A stretch of 41,751 bases of DNA from Planctomicrobium piriforme (lineage in GTDB: Bacteria > Planctomycetota > Planctomycetia > Planctomycetales > Planctomycetaceae): positions 1 through 41,751 of the forward strand of contig CAMATH010000075.1 of assembly GCA_945860955.1 (NCBI GenBank). The letters are read 5' to 3'. The notes under the pieces were generated by a model. That model was not told where the DNA came from. It worked only from the letters and a program-made list of their open reading frames with translations, and did no database searches. The stretch's first letter is position 1. The number at the start of each line of letters is the position of its first letter. This document shows, one piece after another, positions 7,550 through 15,595 of this stretch. The position numbers and the translations under genes were made by a program.

Positions 7550-10366
7550 TTATTTCCGTCCGTCGGGCGTTCCACCGTCCGTCCGTTGCCGTTTGTGAAT
7601 CGCGTCGATTGCCTCGCGGGCATGGTGTGCCACCGTTGTCGGCGCGTTGATTGTGGTTTCCTCGGTGTCCGAGAGCGCCGCGGTGAGTGCGGGGAGGGCC
7701 GCCGGGTCACCGATTTTTCCCAGTGTGATCGCCGCGCTCACTCGGACGTTGATCTGTTCATCTCGAAGCACGTCGATGACCGTCGACGTCGCGCGGCGGT
7801 CGCCGATCGTTCCCAGCGCTTCGACGGCATGTCGGCGATCGGTCCAACTTGGCTCGTTCGCCGCCACTTCGAACAGGAAGTCGAAACCCTCTTGCTCTCC
7901 CAGTGCCGCGAGTCCGTAACTGGCCCACAGGCGTTTTGTCGGCGAATCGATCGCCATTTGACGAAGGGCCGGGATGGCCTGCCGGTCACCAATCTGGGCG
8001 AGCGAAATCGCCGACTGGAGGTTGACCGTTTCGTCCTTCAATCCTGCGATCAGCGCGGGGACAGCCTCCCGTTTGCCAATTCGGCCCAGAACCAGAGCCG
8101 CGTAGTATCGATCGTCGGCGATTTGCAAACCGACATCGGGGACGCCGTTTTTCGACGGCCGGCCACCCGGTTCGACGGCTCGGTCCGCGGTGTCTTCGAA
8201 ATCCCGCAGAACGGAGGGGAGGCCCGCGGGATCTCCCATCGCGTCCAGAACCCAGCCCGCGTTGCAGCGACGGCGACGACTGGGGACACCCAGCAGCCGC
8301 TTCATCGCCGGGATGACCCGGGGGTCGCCGGTCGCGATCAACTTTCTGCCAACCTCTTCCTGCTGCCAGAAATGCTCCACCAATTCGAATTCCTTCAGCA
8401 GCGCGGGAAGATCCTGATTCGGCACGTTCCAGACGATCTGGCAGGCGGGGAGTTTCGTACGCAGTTGTTTGACCCCCGCCTCGGTCAGGGCGGTTTTGTC
8501 GACGTCTAGAAATCGCAGGTGTTTGAACTCCGACAATCGTTGGACACTGGCGTCTGTGACCTTGGTCTTGTGAAGCAGCAAGGTCCGCAGTTCAGTGGCC
8601 CCCGCCAAATGGGCCAGGCCAGCGTCTCCGACCTCGGTGTAGTTCAAGCGGAGATCATGCAGCTCGGTCAAGGTTCGTAATGTCTCCAGGCCGGTGTCGG
8701 TGACCGCAGTCGAACTGAGGGTCAGCGTCTTCAAGCGGGTGAATTCACTCAAGTGCGTCATTCCCTCATCGGTGATCTTCGTCCCTTCCAGGAGCAGCAT
8801 CACCAGGTCTTTCATTTCCTTGAGATGCGCAAGTCCACGATTGGTGATTTTCGTCCGGCTGAGTCCGAGTTCCCCCATCCGAGTCAATCCGCGCAGGTGA
8901 GCCAGTCCCGCATCGCTGATGGCGGTCTCGTTCAGTTCCAGCAATCCCAGGTTCGTCAGACCCGAGATCTGTTCGAGGCCCGCGTCTGTCACCGGGGTGG
9001 CGACCAGGGTGAGCGCTCGGAGCGTCGTCAGGGCTTTCAACCCCCGCAAATCACTGTCGGTCGCCTTCGTCTTGAACAGGCTGACGGAAATCACGCGGGT
9101 GTCGGGGGCATTTGTGTCGAGAACCACGTCACCCCCCAGCTTTTCGACCGCGAGAATGGCCTCGGCTGGCGTGGCGAGCCGCTCATTCTCGGGCTGCGCC
9201 GGCTTAGGACTCTTCACGTTACCGGCGGAAGAAGATTCCGTGCCCATCGCCTGCGCGACACCATCGCGATGAGTCACATTCCATGGAACAATCCCCAGAG
9301 CGGCGACGGTGAGCAGGCCCGCGGCGAAGAACCGGCGTGTCGCAGTCAGACTCTCGAACGAGTGCATGGCAGTGATCCGTAGACTGAGTTGAGTGAACGT
9401 CTCGCTGACCGCGACGGCCAGATGCGAGGGGAGAGTCGTCGACCGGCAGATGGAGACCAGCTCCAACAACCGACCGGCGTAGTCCACGACGTCGACATGG
9501 GAGGCGGAAATCGCCAGCTCGTCGGCGGCAATCTCCTGAGACAAACGCCAGTCGCGCCGCGCCAGCCAGACCAGGGGATGGAAGAAAAACACCACCTCCG
9601 CGACCGCCGGCAGCCAGTTCCACAAGAGATCGCGCCGGCGGACATGAGCGAGTTCATGCAATAACGCCGCGTCGAGCGCTTCCCGGGAACACGACTCAAA
9701 AACCTGCGTCGGCAGCACAATCACCGGACGAAAAACTCCCACCAGGCACGGGCTCCCGACAACACTCGAAACTCGCAATTCCGGCGGGAAACGCACGTTC
9801 ATGCGACGACAGGTCGCCACGAGCCGTGATTGCAGCGCAGAATCAACAACAAGCGAAGTGCCGCGGAGGAACATTCGCACGCGCGACCACTGCCAAAGCA
9901 ATCGGAACGAAAACAGAGAGACGCCAATCCACCAGGCGATGAACGCGAGGCTGGTGACATGGAGCGACGCCCGGGTGCCGACTTCCTGAGCGTTTCCTTG
10001 AATCGCCTGGGAATCGGCCTGTGCCGTCGCTGCCCCAGGGACTTCGGGAATCGCCCCGGGTTGTTGGCGAGTCGCGGCCGGCGTGTCGATCACCCGCCCG
10101 AGCGCTGGTGCGGGGGTGGTCTGAAGCGGGGGCAGCAGTCGCAGTGGAACTGTAAAGAACCAGAGCCCCACGATCAGCAGGTTGAGAAACGCCAACCGAC
10201 ACAACCCGCACCGAGCGGCGGCAGGCAGGCTTCGTACGAGTCGAACCAGCAGGAGCGCCACCAGCAGGGCCAAGCCTCCCCGCCAGCACGCCGTTCCCAT
10301 GTGCGATCCCCAGACCGCCGACAGCTCATTGAATCCGTTGATGTTCATGAATCCAGTGACACTCAT
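7550..10366 (-). CDS. M56 (BlaR1-like) metalloprotease with LRR and HEAT repeats
   Basis: A 938-residue membrane protein. The N-terminal ~340 residues form an M56 peptidase unit with transmembrane segments near 30-48, 58-78 and 140-158. The zinc motif HELAH is at 237-241, with EIAADELA (Glu 278) as the likely third ligand region, and a TM helix lies near 347-362. Residues ~400-640 are leucine-rich repeats of the form LTNLGLLELNETAISDAGLAHL. Residues ~650-920 are HEAT/PBS-lyase-like repeats (ALVLGRIGKREAVPALIAGL). BlaR1 proteins normally carry a penicillin-binding sensor; here protein-interaction repeats replace it. The gene starts 3 bp after the stop of the blaI-like repressor, so they form one operon. 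It probably senses an unknown signal and triggers repressor loss by proteolysis. Confidence 0.9.
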   Translation of the reverse strand: MSVTGFMNINGFNELSAVWGSHMGTACWRGGLALLVALLLVRLVRSLPAAARCGLCRLAFLNLLIVGLWFFTVPLRLLPPLQTTPAPALGRVIDTPAATRQQPGAIPEVPGAATAQADSQAIQGNAQEVGTRASLHVTSLAFIAWWIGVSLFSFRLLWQWSRVRMFLRGTSLVVDSALQSRLVATCRRMNVRFPPELRVSSVVGSPCLVGVFRPVIVLPTQVFESCSREALDAALLHELAHVRRRDLLWNWLPAVAEVVFFFHPLVWLARRDWRLSQEIAADELAISASHVDVVDYAGRLLELVSICRSTTLPSHLAVAVSETFTQLSLRITAMHSFESLTATRRFFAAGLLTVAALGIVPWNVTHRDGVAQAMGTESSSAGNVKSPKPAQPENERLATPAEAILAVEKLGGDVVLDTNAPDTRVISVSLFKTKATDSDLRGLKALTTLRALTLVATPVTDAGLEQISGLTNLGLLELNETAISDAGLAHLRGLTRMGELGLSRTKITNRGLAHLKEMKDLVMLLLEGTKITDEGMTHLSEFTRLKTLTLSSTAVTDTGLETLRTLTELHDLRLNYTEVGDAGLAHLAGATELRTLLLHKTKVTDASVQRLSEFKHLRFLDVDKTALTEAGVKQLRTKLPACQIVWNVPNQDLPALLKEFELVEHFWQQEEVGRKLIATGDPRVIPAMKRLLGVPSRRRRCNAGWVLDAMGDPAGLPSVLRDFEDTADRAVEPGGRPSKNGVPDVGLQIADDRYYAALVLGRIGKREAVPALIAGLKDETVNLQSAISLAQIGDRQAIPALRQMAIDSPTKRLWASYGLAALGEQEGFDFLFEVAANEPSWTDRRHAVEALGTIGDRRATSTVIDVLRDEQINVRVSAAITLGKIGDPAALPALTAALSDTEETTINAPTTVAHHAREAIDAIHKRQRTDGGTPDGRK

Positions 10367-10369
10367 GAT

Positions 10370-10768
10370 TCAGGGCTTCTCCGTCTGTCGGCGGACTTCG
10401 AGTTGCGTGACGAGTGATTTCAGTTTCGCCAGTTCGGCGTCGGTCAGTTGGGGCGAGTCGGCGAGGAATGCGATGAACGGGGAGACCGATCCCCCCAGCG
10501 TCTCGTCGACAAATCGCTGGACGACGCTCGCCAGCACCTGGTCGTGCCCCAACCGCGGGGCGTAGTGAAATGCCCCGTTCAACTTGCGCCGCGACAGATA
10601 CCCCTTCTCGCGCAGTTTTTCGAGAACGGTCAGGACCGTGGTCCGGGCTTTGCCGGCGGTCTGCGCGAAATGCTCCGCGACATCGCTCACGCGAATCGGA
10701 TGATTCTCGGCGACGTATCGCAAAATCTCGAGTTGCACCTGCCCCAGGGGCTCGGGTGTCTTGGGCAT
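10370..10768 (-). CDS. blaI: BlaI/MecI/CopY-family transcriptional repressor
   Basis: A 132-residue winged-helix repressor. The start at 10768 is fixed by GGAGGAG about 8 nt upstream; a longer reading has no support. The N-terminal domain (residues ~5-75) shows LGQVQLEILRYVAE, the recognition region GKARTTVLTVLEKLREKGYL and SRRKLNGAFHYAP, as in BlaI/MecI. The C-terminal helices (SQLTDAELAKL-type) mediate dimerisation. Family members repress their own operon together with an M56 protease, which is the gene immediately downstream. The promoter carries GACTA/TAGTC dyads at 10787-10831, so autoregulation is likely. The gene symbol denotes the family only; no beta-lactamase gene is present. Confidence 0.92.
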   Translation of the reverse strand: MPKTPEPLGQVQLEILRYVAENHPIRVSDVAEHFAQTAGKARTTVLTVLEKLREKGYLSRRKLNGAFHYAPRLGHDQVLASVVQRFVDETLGGSVSPFIAFLADSPQLTDAELAKLKSLVTQLEVRRQTEKP

Positions 10769-10786
10769 CAGGAACTCCTCCGGACT

Positions 10787-10833
10787 GACTATCGGAATAG
10801 TCACATGATAGTCTTGACTATTCCAGTAGTCAA
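10787..10833 (-). promoter_or_regulatory. Promoter with overlapping dyad operators for blaI/M56
   Basis: On the minus strand a sigma70-like promoter is visible: TTGACT (10828-10833), 17-bp spacer, TATCAT (10805-10810). Dyads overlap it: GACTACTGGAATAGTC (10816-10831), ATAGTCAAGACTAT (10808-10821) and GACTATTCCGATAGTC (10787-10802), the last a perfect 6-bp dyad. The two outer dyads are centred 29 bp apart. They lie 19-63 bp before the repressor start, which fits BlaI-type autorepression. Confidence 0.82.
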
Positions 10834-10949
10834 CTCGAATCGTGCCAGACGCGGCGCGACCGATTCCCGGCCATGACCAGACTGCCAAACCGCAACCTAC
10901 GGGGATTCGACGTGCGCGTTGTCCGATGACGAACGCCGATCTTCTGAAC

Positions 10950-11177
10950 CGCTGGTTTGGCCCAGTAGGCAACTCGATGAAATCGTCCGTGCTGATCGTC
11001 TATCTGCCGTTCGAACTCCACCGCGTAATCGCTCCACGTCTCGCCATCGACACCCGGCGCGGCTCGATTCTTCAGATCGAAGAAACTCGCCCGCAGGAGC
11101 TCCGGCGTGATGTGGTGCAGCAGACTGGTGAATTTCTGCTTCCCCGCGTCAGGATGAGCCTTGTACGACTCTTTCAT
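10950..11177 (-). pseudogene. Group II intron reverse transcriptase, N-terminal remnant
   Basis: About 75 residues match the N-terminal region of group II intron RT/maturases: TSLLHHITPELLRASFFDL, then the diagnostic RAAPGVDGETW, then HGRFHRVAYWAKP. Homology stops there; the catalytic YADD box, maturase and endonuclease parts are absent. The frame runs on into unrelated sequence upstream of blaI. GGAGGAG lies about 9 nt before the ATG at 11177. This is a deletion relic; no intron RNA domain V was searched or seen. Confidence 0.75.
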
Positions 11178-11230
11178 TCGCTACTCTCCTCCGGCTTACG
11201 ACGACGCACCCTGCCCCCCCGTTGTGCCCG

Positions 11231-12001
11231 TCAGCTCTTTTTCGCGTCCCACGCGCGCTGGGCCGCGACCTGCTCTCCCAGTCCGACCCAACCGCAATAG
11301 TCATTGCTGGCCCGCGGGTCTGGATCCAGGAGTTCGATTGTGCCCACCACTTCAATGCGGCTTTTGGCCTCACGAAATCCGACGGGCAGATACCAAGCGA
11401 GATCCGGGGAGTTCCGCCAACCGTGGTGATTCCTAATGAGCCAGTTCCGGGCATGAAAGACCTCGTCGGTCGGTTTCTCCGCCGAGAGGTAGTTGAGAAC
11501 GCCAATCAGGTTCCGTCCATACTCCACCTCTGAGTGGTCGGCCGCCAGGACAATCGCCGCCGCGTACTGCCCCTCAGCCAGCCGGATGCTCAAGCAGTCG
11601 CCCGCCCGAAACTTCGGCGGACGGACCACAATTTTGGGCGGCTTTTTGGGACGCGGATTTGGGGTCGAGATTTTACCAAGGAACTTCTCGAGCGCGGTTC
11701 GTCGCTGCGACAGACCGCGCGGGTCTTCCGCCCAGGGGGCCAGACTTCGACCCGAGTCCAGGTCGTCCTGAACCTGCTTCAGGACCCTCGGCTCCAGTCC
11801 CCCGTAGGTCCATTGCATGTCCGCCAGCGCGATCCAGAAAAGTGGACCGTCATCGGAATCTTGAATCTCGGCGTCATACCGCGAAGTCACCTCCTGGGTC
11901 GCGCCGCCGAGCGACTGGCCCCCCTTCATGAGATCTTCAAACGCACCAATGACGTCGCAGACGACGTCGTCTTGTCGAATCCCATATCCCCAGGCACCCA
12001 T
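11231..12001 (-). CDS. DUF4259-like protein
   Basis: The start at 12001 is chosen because GGAGG precedes it closely and because MGAWGYGIRQDD is the canonical N-terminus of DUF4259 proteins; the open frame upstream to 12475 is not protein-like. The product is 256 residues. Residues 1-~120 carry the DUF4259-type helical region (IGAFEDLMKGG, LADMQWTYGGLEP). A basic Pro-rich linker (NPRPKKPPKIVVRPP) leads to a second domain of beta character (FRAGDCLSIRLAEGQYAAAI). Function is unknown; such proteins are scattered and often found in accessory regions. It is followed 53 bp downstream by the intron RT remnant. Confidence 0.75.
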   Translation of the reverse strand: MGAWGYGIRQDDVVCDVIGAFEDLMKGGQSLGGATQEVTSRYDAEIQDSDDGPLFWIALADMQWTYGGLEPRVLKQVQDDLDSGRSLAPWAEDPRGLSQRRTALEKFLGKISTPNPRPKKPPKIVVRPPKFRAGDCLSIRLAEGQYAAAIVLAADHSEVEYGRNLIGVLNYLSAEKPTDEVFHARNWLIRNHHGWRNSPDLAWYLPVGFREAKSRIEVVGTIELLDPDPRASNDYCGWVGLGEQVAAQRAWDAKKS

Positions 12002-12236
12002 CGAAATCCTCCGCGCCGACCGTCGAACTGGTGATCCTCCCGCACGCGGCAGGCGATCATAAATGCCTGCGAATCGGTTCACAATTCGCCCGATGACACG
12101 AATCGCAAACCGGGGATGTATGAACGCGAAGGCTGAATCCCGCCAGTTACCCACGGCACAACGAGCCAGCCTGAGCCCGCCATGACAGGAAGAAGCGAAA
12201 CCGGGGCAGGTCACTTCTCCTGCGGCCACATCCTTT

Positions 12237-12412
12237 CCAAACCCCGCAAGTGCCGGCCCCCAGTCGGCTGGTTCGCCGGCTTCAGCCCTGGGAAACTCCC
12301 CGCCCGATTCGAGCGACAGACGTAGCGCACGACGCCGGCTCGTCACTCCCTTATCACAAACCACGCTGGCCAAACAACCAGCAATCAAAAAGTCCTGACC
12401 CCGTTTTCGCTT
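12237..12412. repeat. Degraded copy of the ~450-bp dispersed repeat
   Basis: The gap 12002-12636 has no gene. It contains a decayed third copy of part of the block found at 22178-22660 and 37198-37650. Shared pieces are AAACCCCG, GTGCCGGCCC, GCCGGCT, TTCCCGATTCGAG-like text and CACGCTGGCCA, ending in AAAAAGTCCTGACCCCGTTT (12387-12406), a variant of the 20-bp dispersed motif. Confidence 0.65.
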
Positions 12413-12636
12413 CCAGAGTCTTCTCCCCCCCTCCCGATACCTCCCCCTGCCACGTGGTAGCCGCAGATTCCCCACCCATGCTACAACACCCTTTCAAACT
12501 GCTTGTTCCCCGGGTTGAAGCCGATCGACGAGCATTTTCTGCGGGTTCGATCTTTCGGTGCGATTCCCATCCAGGCCGATGACGCCCCGAGAGGGCGAAC
12601 GGGCCGCAGTTTCATTGACTCCAGAGAGGATTTCGA

Positions 12637-14370
12637 ATGATGCGACAAATTCACATCGGTGCCATCGCGACGATGGTGATCGGGAGTTTGCTGGGTTACT
12701 CGGCGGCGTCGGGAGAGGGCCAACCGACCGCGCAGGCCAATCGCGTTCAGCCCCTCTCCATCGACCGGCTCGAACAGCCGCTAGTACTCCTTCCCCGGCC
12801 CGAAATTGGCTGCGACGCAACCCGACGGGGGGAAACTCTCGCCCTGGCGGTTCATAATCAGAAAGTCGCGGCCGACGCTCAAAAGGTGGATAAGAAGCCG
12901 AACATCCTGGTGATCTGGGGAGACGACATCGGCATCTCGAACATCAGTTACAACAATCGCGGACTGATGGGATACAGAACGCCAAACATCGATCGCGTCG
13001 CGAAGGAAGGACTCGCCTTCACCGACTACTATGGGCAGCAGTCGTGTACCGCCGGGAGGGCTGCGTTCATCGGAGGGAATAACCCGCTTCGCACCGGTAT
13101 GACCAAGGTCGGCGTTCCCGGTGCCCCCGAGGGCTGGCAAAAAACTGACGTGACCATGGCGACCGTTCTCAAGAGCCTGGGCTACGCCACCGGTCAGTTC
13201 GGCAAGAATCACCAGGGAGACCGCGACGAACATCTGCCGACCATGCACGGTTTCGACGAGTTTTTCGGCAACCTGTACCACCTCAACGCCGAAGAGGATC
13301 CGGAACACGAGGACTACCCCCCCGACCCGGGGTTTCGCAAACGGAACGGACCGCGCGGAGTACTCAAGTGCAAAGCCGACGGCAAGGGAGGCCAGACCAT
13401 CGAGGACACTGGTGCCCTCACCAAGAAGCGGATGGAAACGATCGACGACGAGACCGTCGCGGCGGCCAAAGACTATATCATCCGCCAGCACAAAGCGGGT
13501 CAACCGTTCTTCTGCTGGTGGAACGGCACACGCATGCATTACCGCACCCACGTTGGAAAAAACCGCCGGCATCCCGGAAACGACGAGTACACCGACGGCA
13601 TGGTCGAGCACGATGGGCACGTGGGCGAATTGCTCGACCTACTCGACGATCTGGGCATCGCCAACGACACGATCGTGCAATACTCGACCGACAACGGCCC
13701 CCACTTCAACACCTGGCCCGACGCGGCCAATACCCCGTTCCGCAGCGAAAAGAACTCCACTTGGGAAGGCGCGTACCGCGTCCCGTGTTTCGTCCGCTGG
13801 CCCGGAAAGTTCCCGGCTGGCGAGACGCTGAACGGCATCGTGTCGCATCAGGACTGGCTGCCGACGTTTGCCGCGGCCGCCGGGGCTCCCGAGATCCGGG
13901 AAAAACTCCTCAAAGGGGTGGAACTCAATGGGCGAAAGTACAGAAATCACCTCGACGGAATCAACCTGCTCGATTATCTGACGGGCAAGTCCCCGACGTC
14001 GCCGCGCGAAGCATTCATCTACGTGACCGACGAAGCGGAGATCGCCGGAGTCCGCCGCGGTGACTGGAAGTGCCTCTTTCTGGAAAACCGGGGACTTGCG
14101 TTCGAGGTCTGGCGCGAGCCGCTGGCGAAGCTGCGGTTGCCACTGGTGTTCAATCTCCGCCGCGACCCGTACGAACGGGCCCAGCACAACGCGACGATTT
14201 ACAACGACTGGGTGCAGTCGGTGAACCCCCGAATCATGTGGAGCAACGAAGCGATTTTGGCATTTCTGCAAACTCTCAAAGACTTCCCTCCCAGCCAGAA
14301 ACCAGGCTCGTGGGATCTGGATGCGCTGCGCAAGGTGATCGAATCGATGCATACGCCGGCCGGCAGTTGA
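12637..14370 (+). CDS. Secreted arylsulfatase (sulfatase family S1)
   Basis: A 577-residue sulfatase that would hydrolyse sulfate esters, probably of sulfated polysaccharides, outside the cytoplasm. A signal peptide covers roughly residues 1-26. The domain starts at NILVIWGDDIG (metal-binding Asp pair). The formylglycine motif is CTAGR with Cys at residue 137, which must be oxidised by a formylglycine-generating enzyme. GQFGKNHQGD supplies the catalytic Lys/His region and YSTDNGPHFNTWPD the second metal site. GAGG lies about 7 nt upstream of the ATG. The gene is single. Planctomycetes carry many sulfatases. The FGE-like domain encoded at 26.7-27.5 kb lacks a normal Cys pair, so it is not an obvious maturase for this enzyme. 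Confidence 0.94.
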   Translation: MMRQIHIGAIATMVIGSLLGYSAASGEGQPTAQANRVQPLSIDRLEQPLVLLPRPEIGCDATRRGETLALAVHNQKVAADAQKVDKKPNILVIWGDDIGISNISYNNRGLMGYRTPNIDRVAKEGLAFTDYYGQQSCTAGRAAFIGGNNPLRTGMTKVGVPGAPEGWQKTDVTMATVLKSLGYATGQFGKNHQGDRDEHLPTMHGFDEFFGNLYHLNAEEDPEHEDYPPDPGFRKRNGPRGVLKCKADGKGGQTIEDTGALTKKRMETIDDETVAAAKDYIIRQHKAGQPFFCWWNGTRMHYRTHVGKNRRHPGNDEYTDGMVEHDGHVGELLDLLDDLGIANDTIVQYSTDNGPHFNTWPDAANTPFRSEKNSTWEGAYRVPCFVRWPGKFPAGETLNGIVSHQDWLPTFAAAAGAPEIREKLLKGVELNGRKYRNHLDGINLLDYLTGKSPTSPREAFIYVTDEAEIAGVRRGDWKCLFLENRGLAFEVWREPLAKLRLPLVFNLRRDPYERAQHNATIYNDWVQSVNPRIMWSNEAILAFLQTLKDFPPSQKPGSWDLDALRKVIESMHTPAGS

Positions 14371-14500
14371 CGGACTTCGCGACGGTGACCGGCGGAAGGG
14401 ACCAGGCGACTCACATCCCGGGGTTCACTCGCGAAACCGAGGTCTTTCCGGACACTCTCGCCAATTCAAGAACCTCGCCAGTCGACGGTTCGGGCATTCC

Positions 14501-14520
14501 AATGAGACCTGACCCGTTTT
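14501..14520. repeat. Copy of 20-bp dispersed motif
   Basis: AATGAGACCTGACCCGTTTT is a variant of AAAGAGACCTGACCCCTTTT, which also occurs at 22637, 37029, 37159 and 37627 and, degraded, at 12387. It lies in the otherwise empty gap between the sulfatase and the Uma2 gene. Confidence 0.65.
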
Positions 14521-14641
14521 AGCTTCCCCACGCCAACGGCGTTCCGGAGCGACTGTTGTCGTTCGCAATGCCGAAATCCTTTTCGCCAAGCTATACTTAT
14601 TGGCCGACAGCGCACGCCACCATCTGTCTCGAACTCGCTGA

Positions 14642-15313
14642 ATGACGTCTCTCATCGAATCCGTTCGCTCTTCTACGCGGGACATCCTTGCCGACGACGA
14701 CCAGAGATTCGTCCTCTGGGGCGTCGGTTGGAAGACGTACGATACCCTCTGTCGACAGCTCGCGGATCATCCGATCCGCCTTACCTTCGATGGCACCAAC
14801 CTCGAGATCATGTCTCCCTCGCTCTGGCATGAAGTGGTCAGCTCCCTTTTGGGGCGGTTTGTCGAGAGGGCCGCCGAACATCGGGACATTCCCTATGCCA
14901 GCGGTGGATCCACGACGTTTCGACGACATGATCTCCTGCGCGGACTCGAACCCGACAGGTGCTATTGGATCACAAACGAATCTCGGATCCGTGGCAAACG
15001 AAAGATCGACCTGCGAATCGATCCTCCTCCAGACCTGGCCATCGAGGTCGATATCACGCACAGTTCGCTGGATCGACTGCAGATTTACTCCCGATTGGGG
15101 GTTCCTGAAGTCTGGAGGTGCGACGGAACCCGCCTGGAGATTCTGCTGTTGCAGCCGACCGGCGAATACGTTGGTAGTGAACACAGCGCGGCGTTTTCAT
15201 TCCTTCCAGCGCAACAGCTAGTGGAGTTCCTGCCGGTTGACGAAACACAAGGCGAAAGCGATTGCCTGCGACGATTTCTCGAATGGATCCGGTCCCTGCG
15301 GTCGGTCGACTGA
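14642..15313 (+). CDS. Uma2 family (DUF820) putative endonuclease
   Basis: A 223-residue protein of the Uma2 family, which has a PD-(D/E)XK-like restriction endonuclease fold. Seen are RLTFDGTNLEIMSPSLWHE in the N-terminal half, DLRIDPPPDLAIEVDITHSS carrying the acidic catalytic core, and LGVPEVWRCDG after it. Length is close to the family's usual 190-230. The family is greatly expanded in cyanobacteria and planctomycetes, and its biological role is not settled. No partner gene adjoins it. Confidence 0.88.
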   Translation: MTSLIESVRSSTRDILADDDQRFVLWGVGWKTYDTLCRQLADHPIRLTFDGTNLEIMSPSLWHEVVSSLLGRFVERAAEHRDIPYASGGSTTFRRHDLLRGLEPDRCYWITNESRIRGKRKIDLRIDPPPDLAIEVDITHSSLDRLQIYSRLGVPEVWRCDGTRLEILLLQPTGEYVGSEHSAAFSFLPAQQLVEFLPVDETQGESDCLRRFLEWIRSLRSVD

Positions 15314-15340
15314 CTTTTTATCTCAGCAGCTTTTGAAGAT

Positions 15341-15536
15341 TGAAGGCCAGGGCCAACCGCCGGCGCGGGTTGATTTTCCTCGTACGCTGAGCCGATTCAA
15401 CGCTGGATCAGAGGACCGTGCCTGCTGTCCTGGAATCGGTATCGCTCGTCATTCCGTTTTCCCAGGCGAACAAACCTTTACCTGCCTACACCCCACCAAA
15501 CGACGCCAATGCCGCTGAACCGCCTTTTCAGCGTGA
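15341..15536. repeat. Dispersed repeat copy 1 (transposase tail)
   Basis: This stretch resembles 28044-28240 and 31187-31390. Shared are ATTCAACGC, AGAGGACCGTGCCTGC, GGAATCGGT, CCCAGGCGAAC, CACCCCACCAAACGACGCC and ATGCCGCTGAAC. Only the part downstream of the transposase fragment is present here; the coding portion is missing. It runs up to about 60 bp before the DUF1549 gene start. Confidence 0.8.
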
Positions 15537-15595
15537 CGCAATTCTGGCAGAATTCCTTCCATGGGATTTCCCTCCTCGGTCATTCAGTTGGAGAC

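Noticed and set aside
12002-12475. N-terminal extension of the DUF4259 protein
   Set aside because: The region contains a decayed dispersed repeat, and the start at 12001 has both an RBS and the canonical N-terminus.
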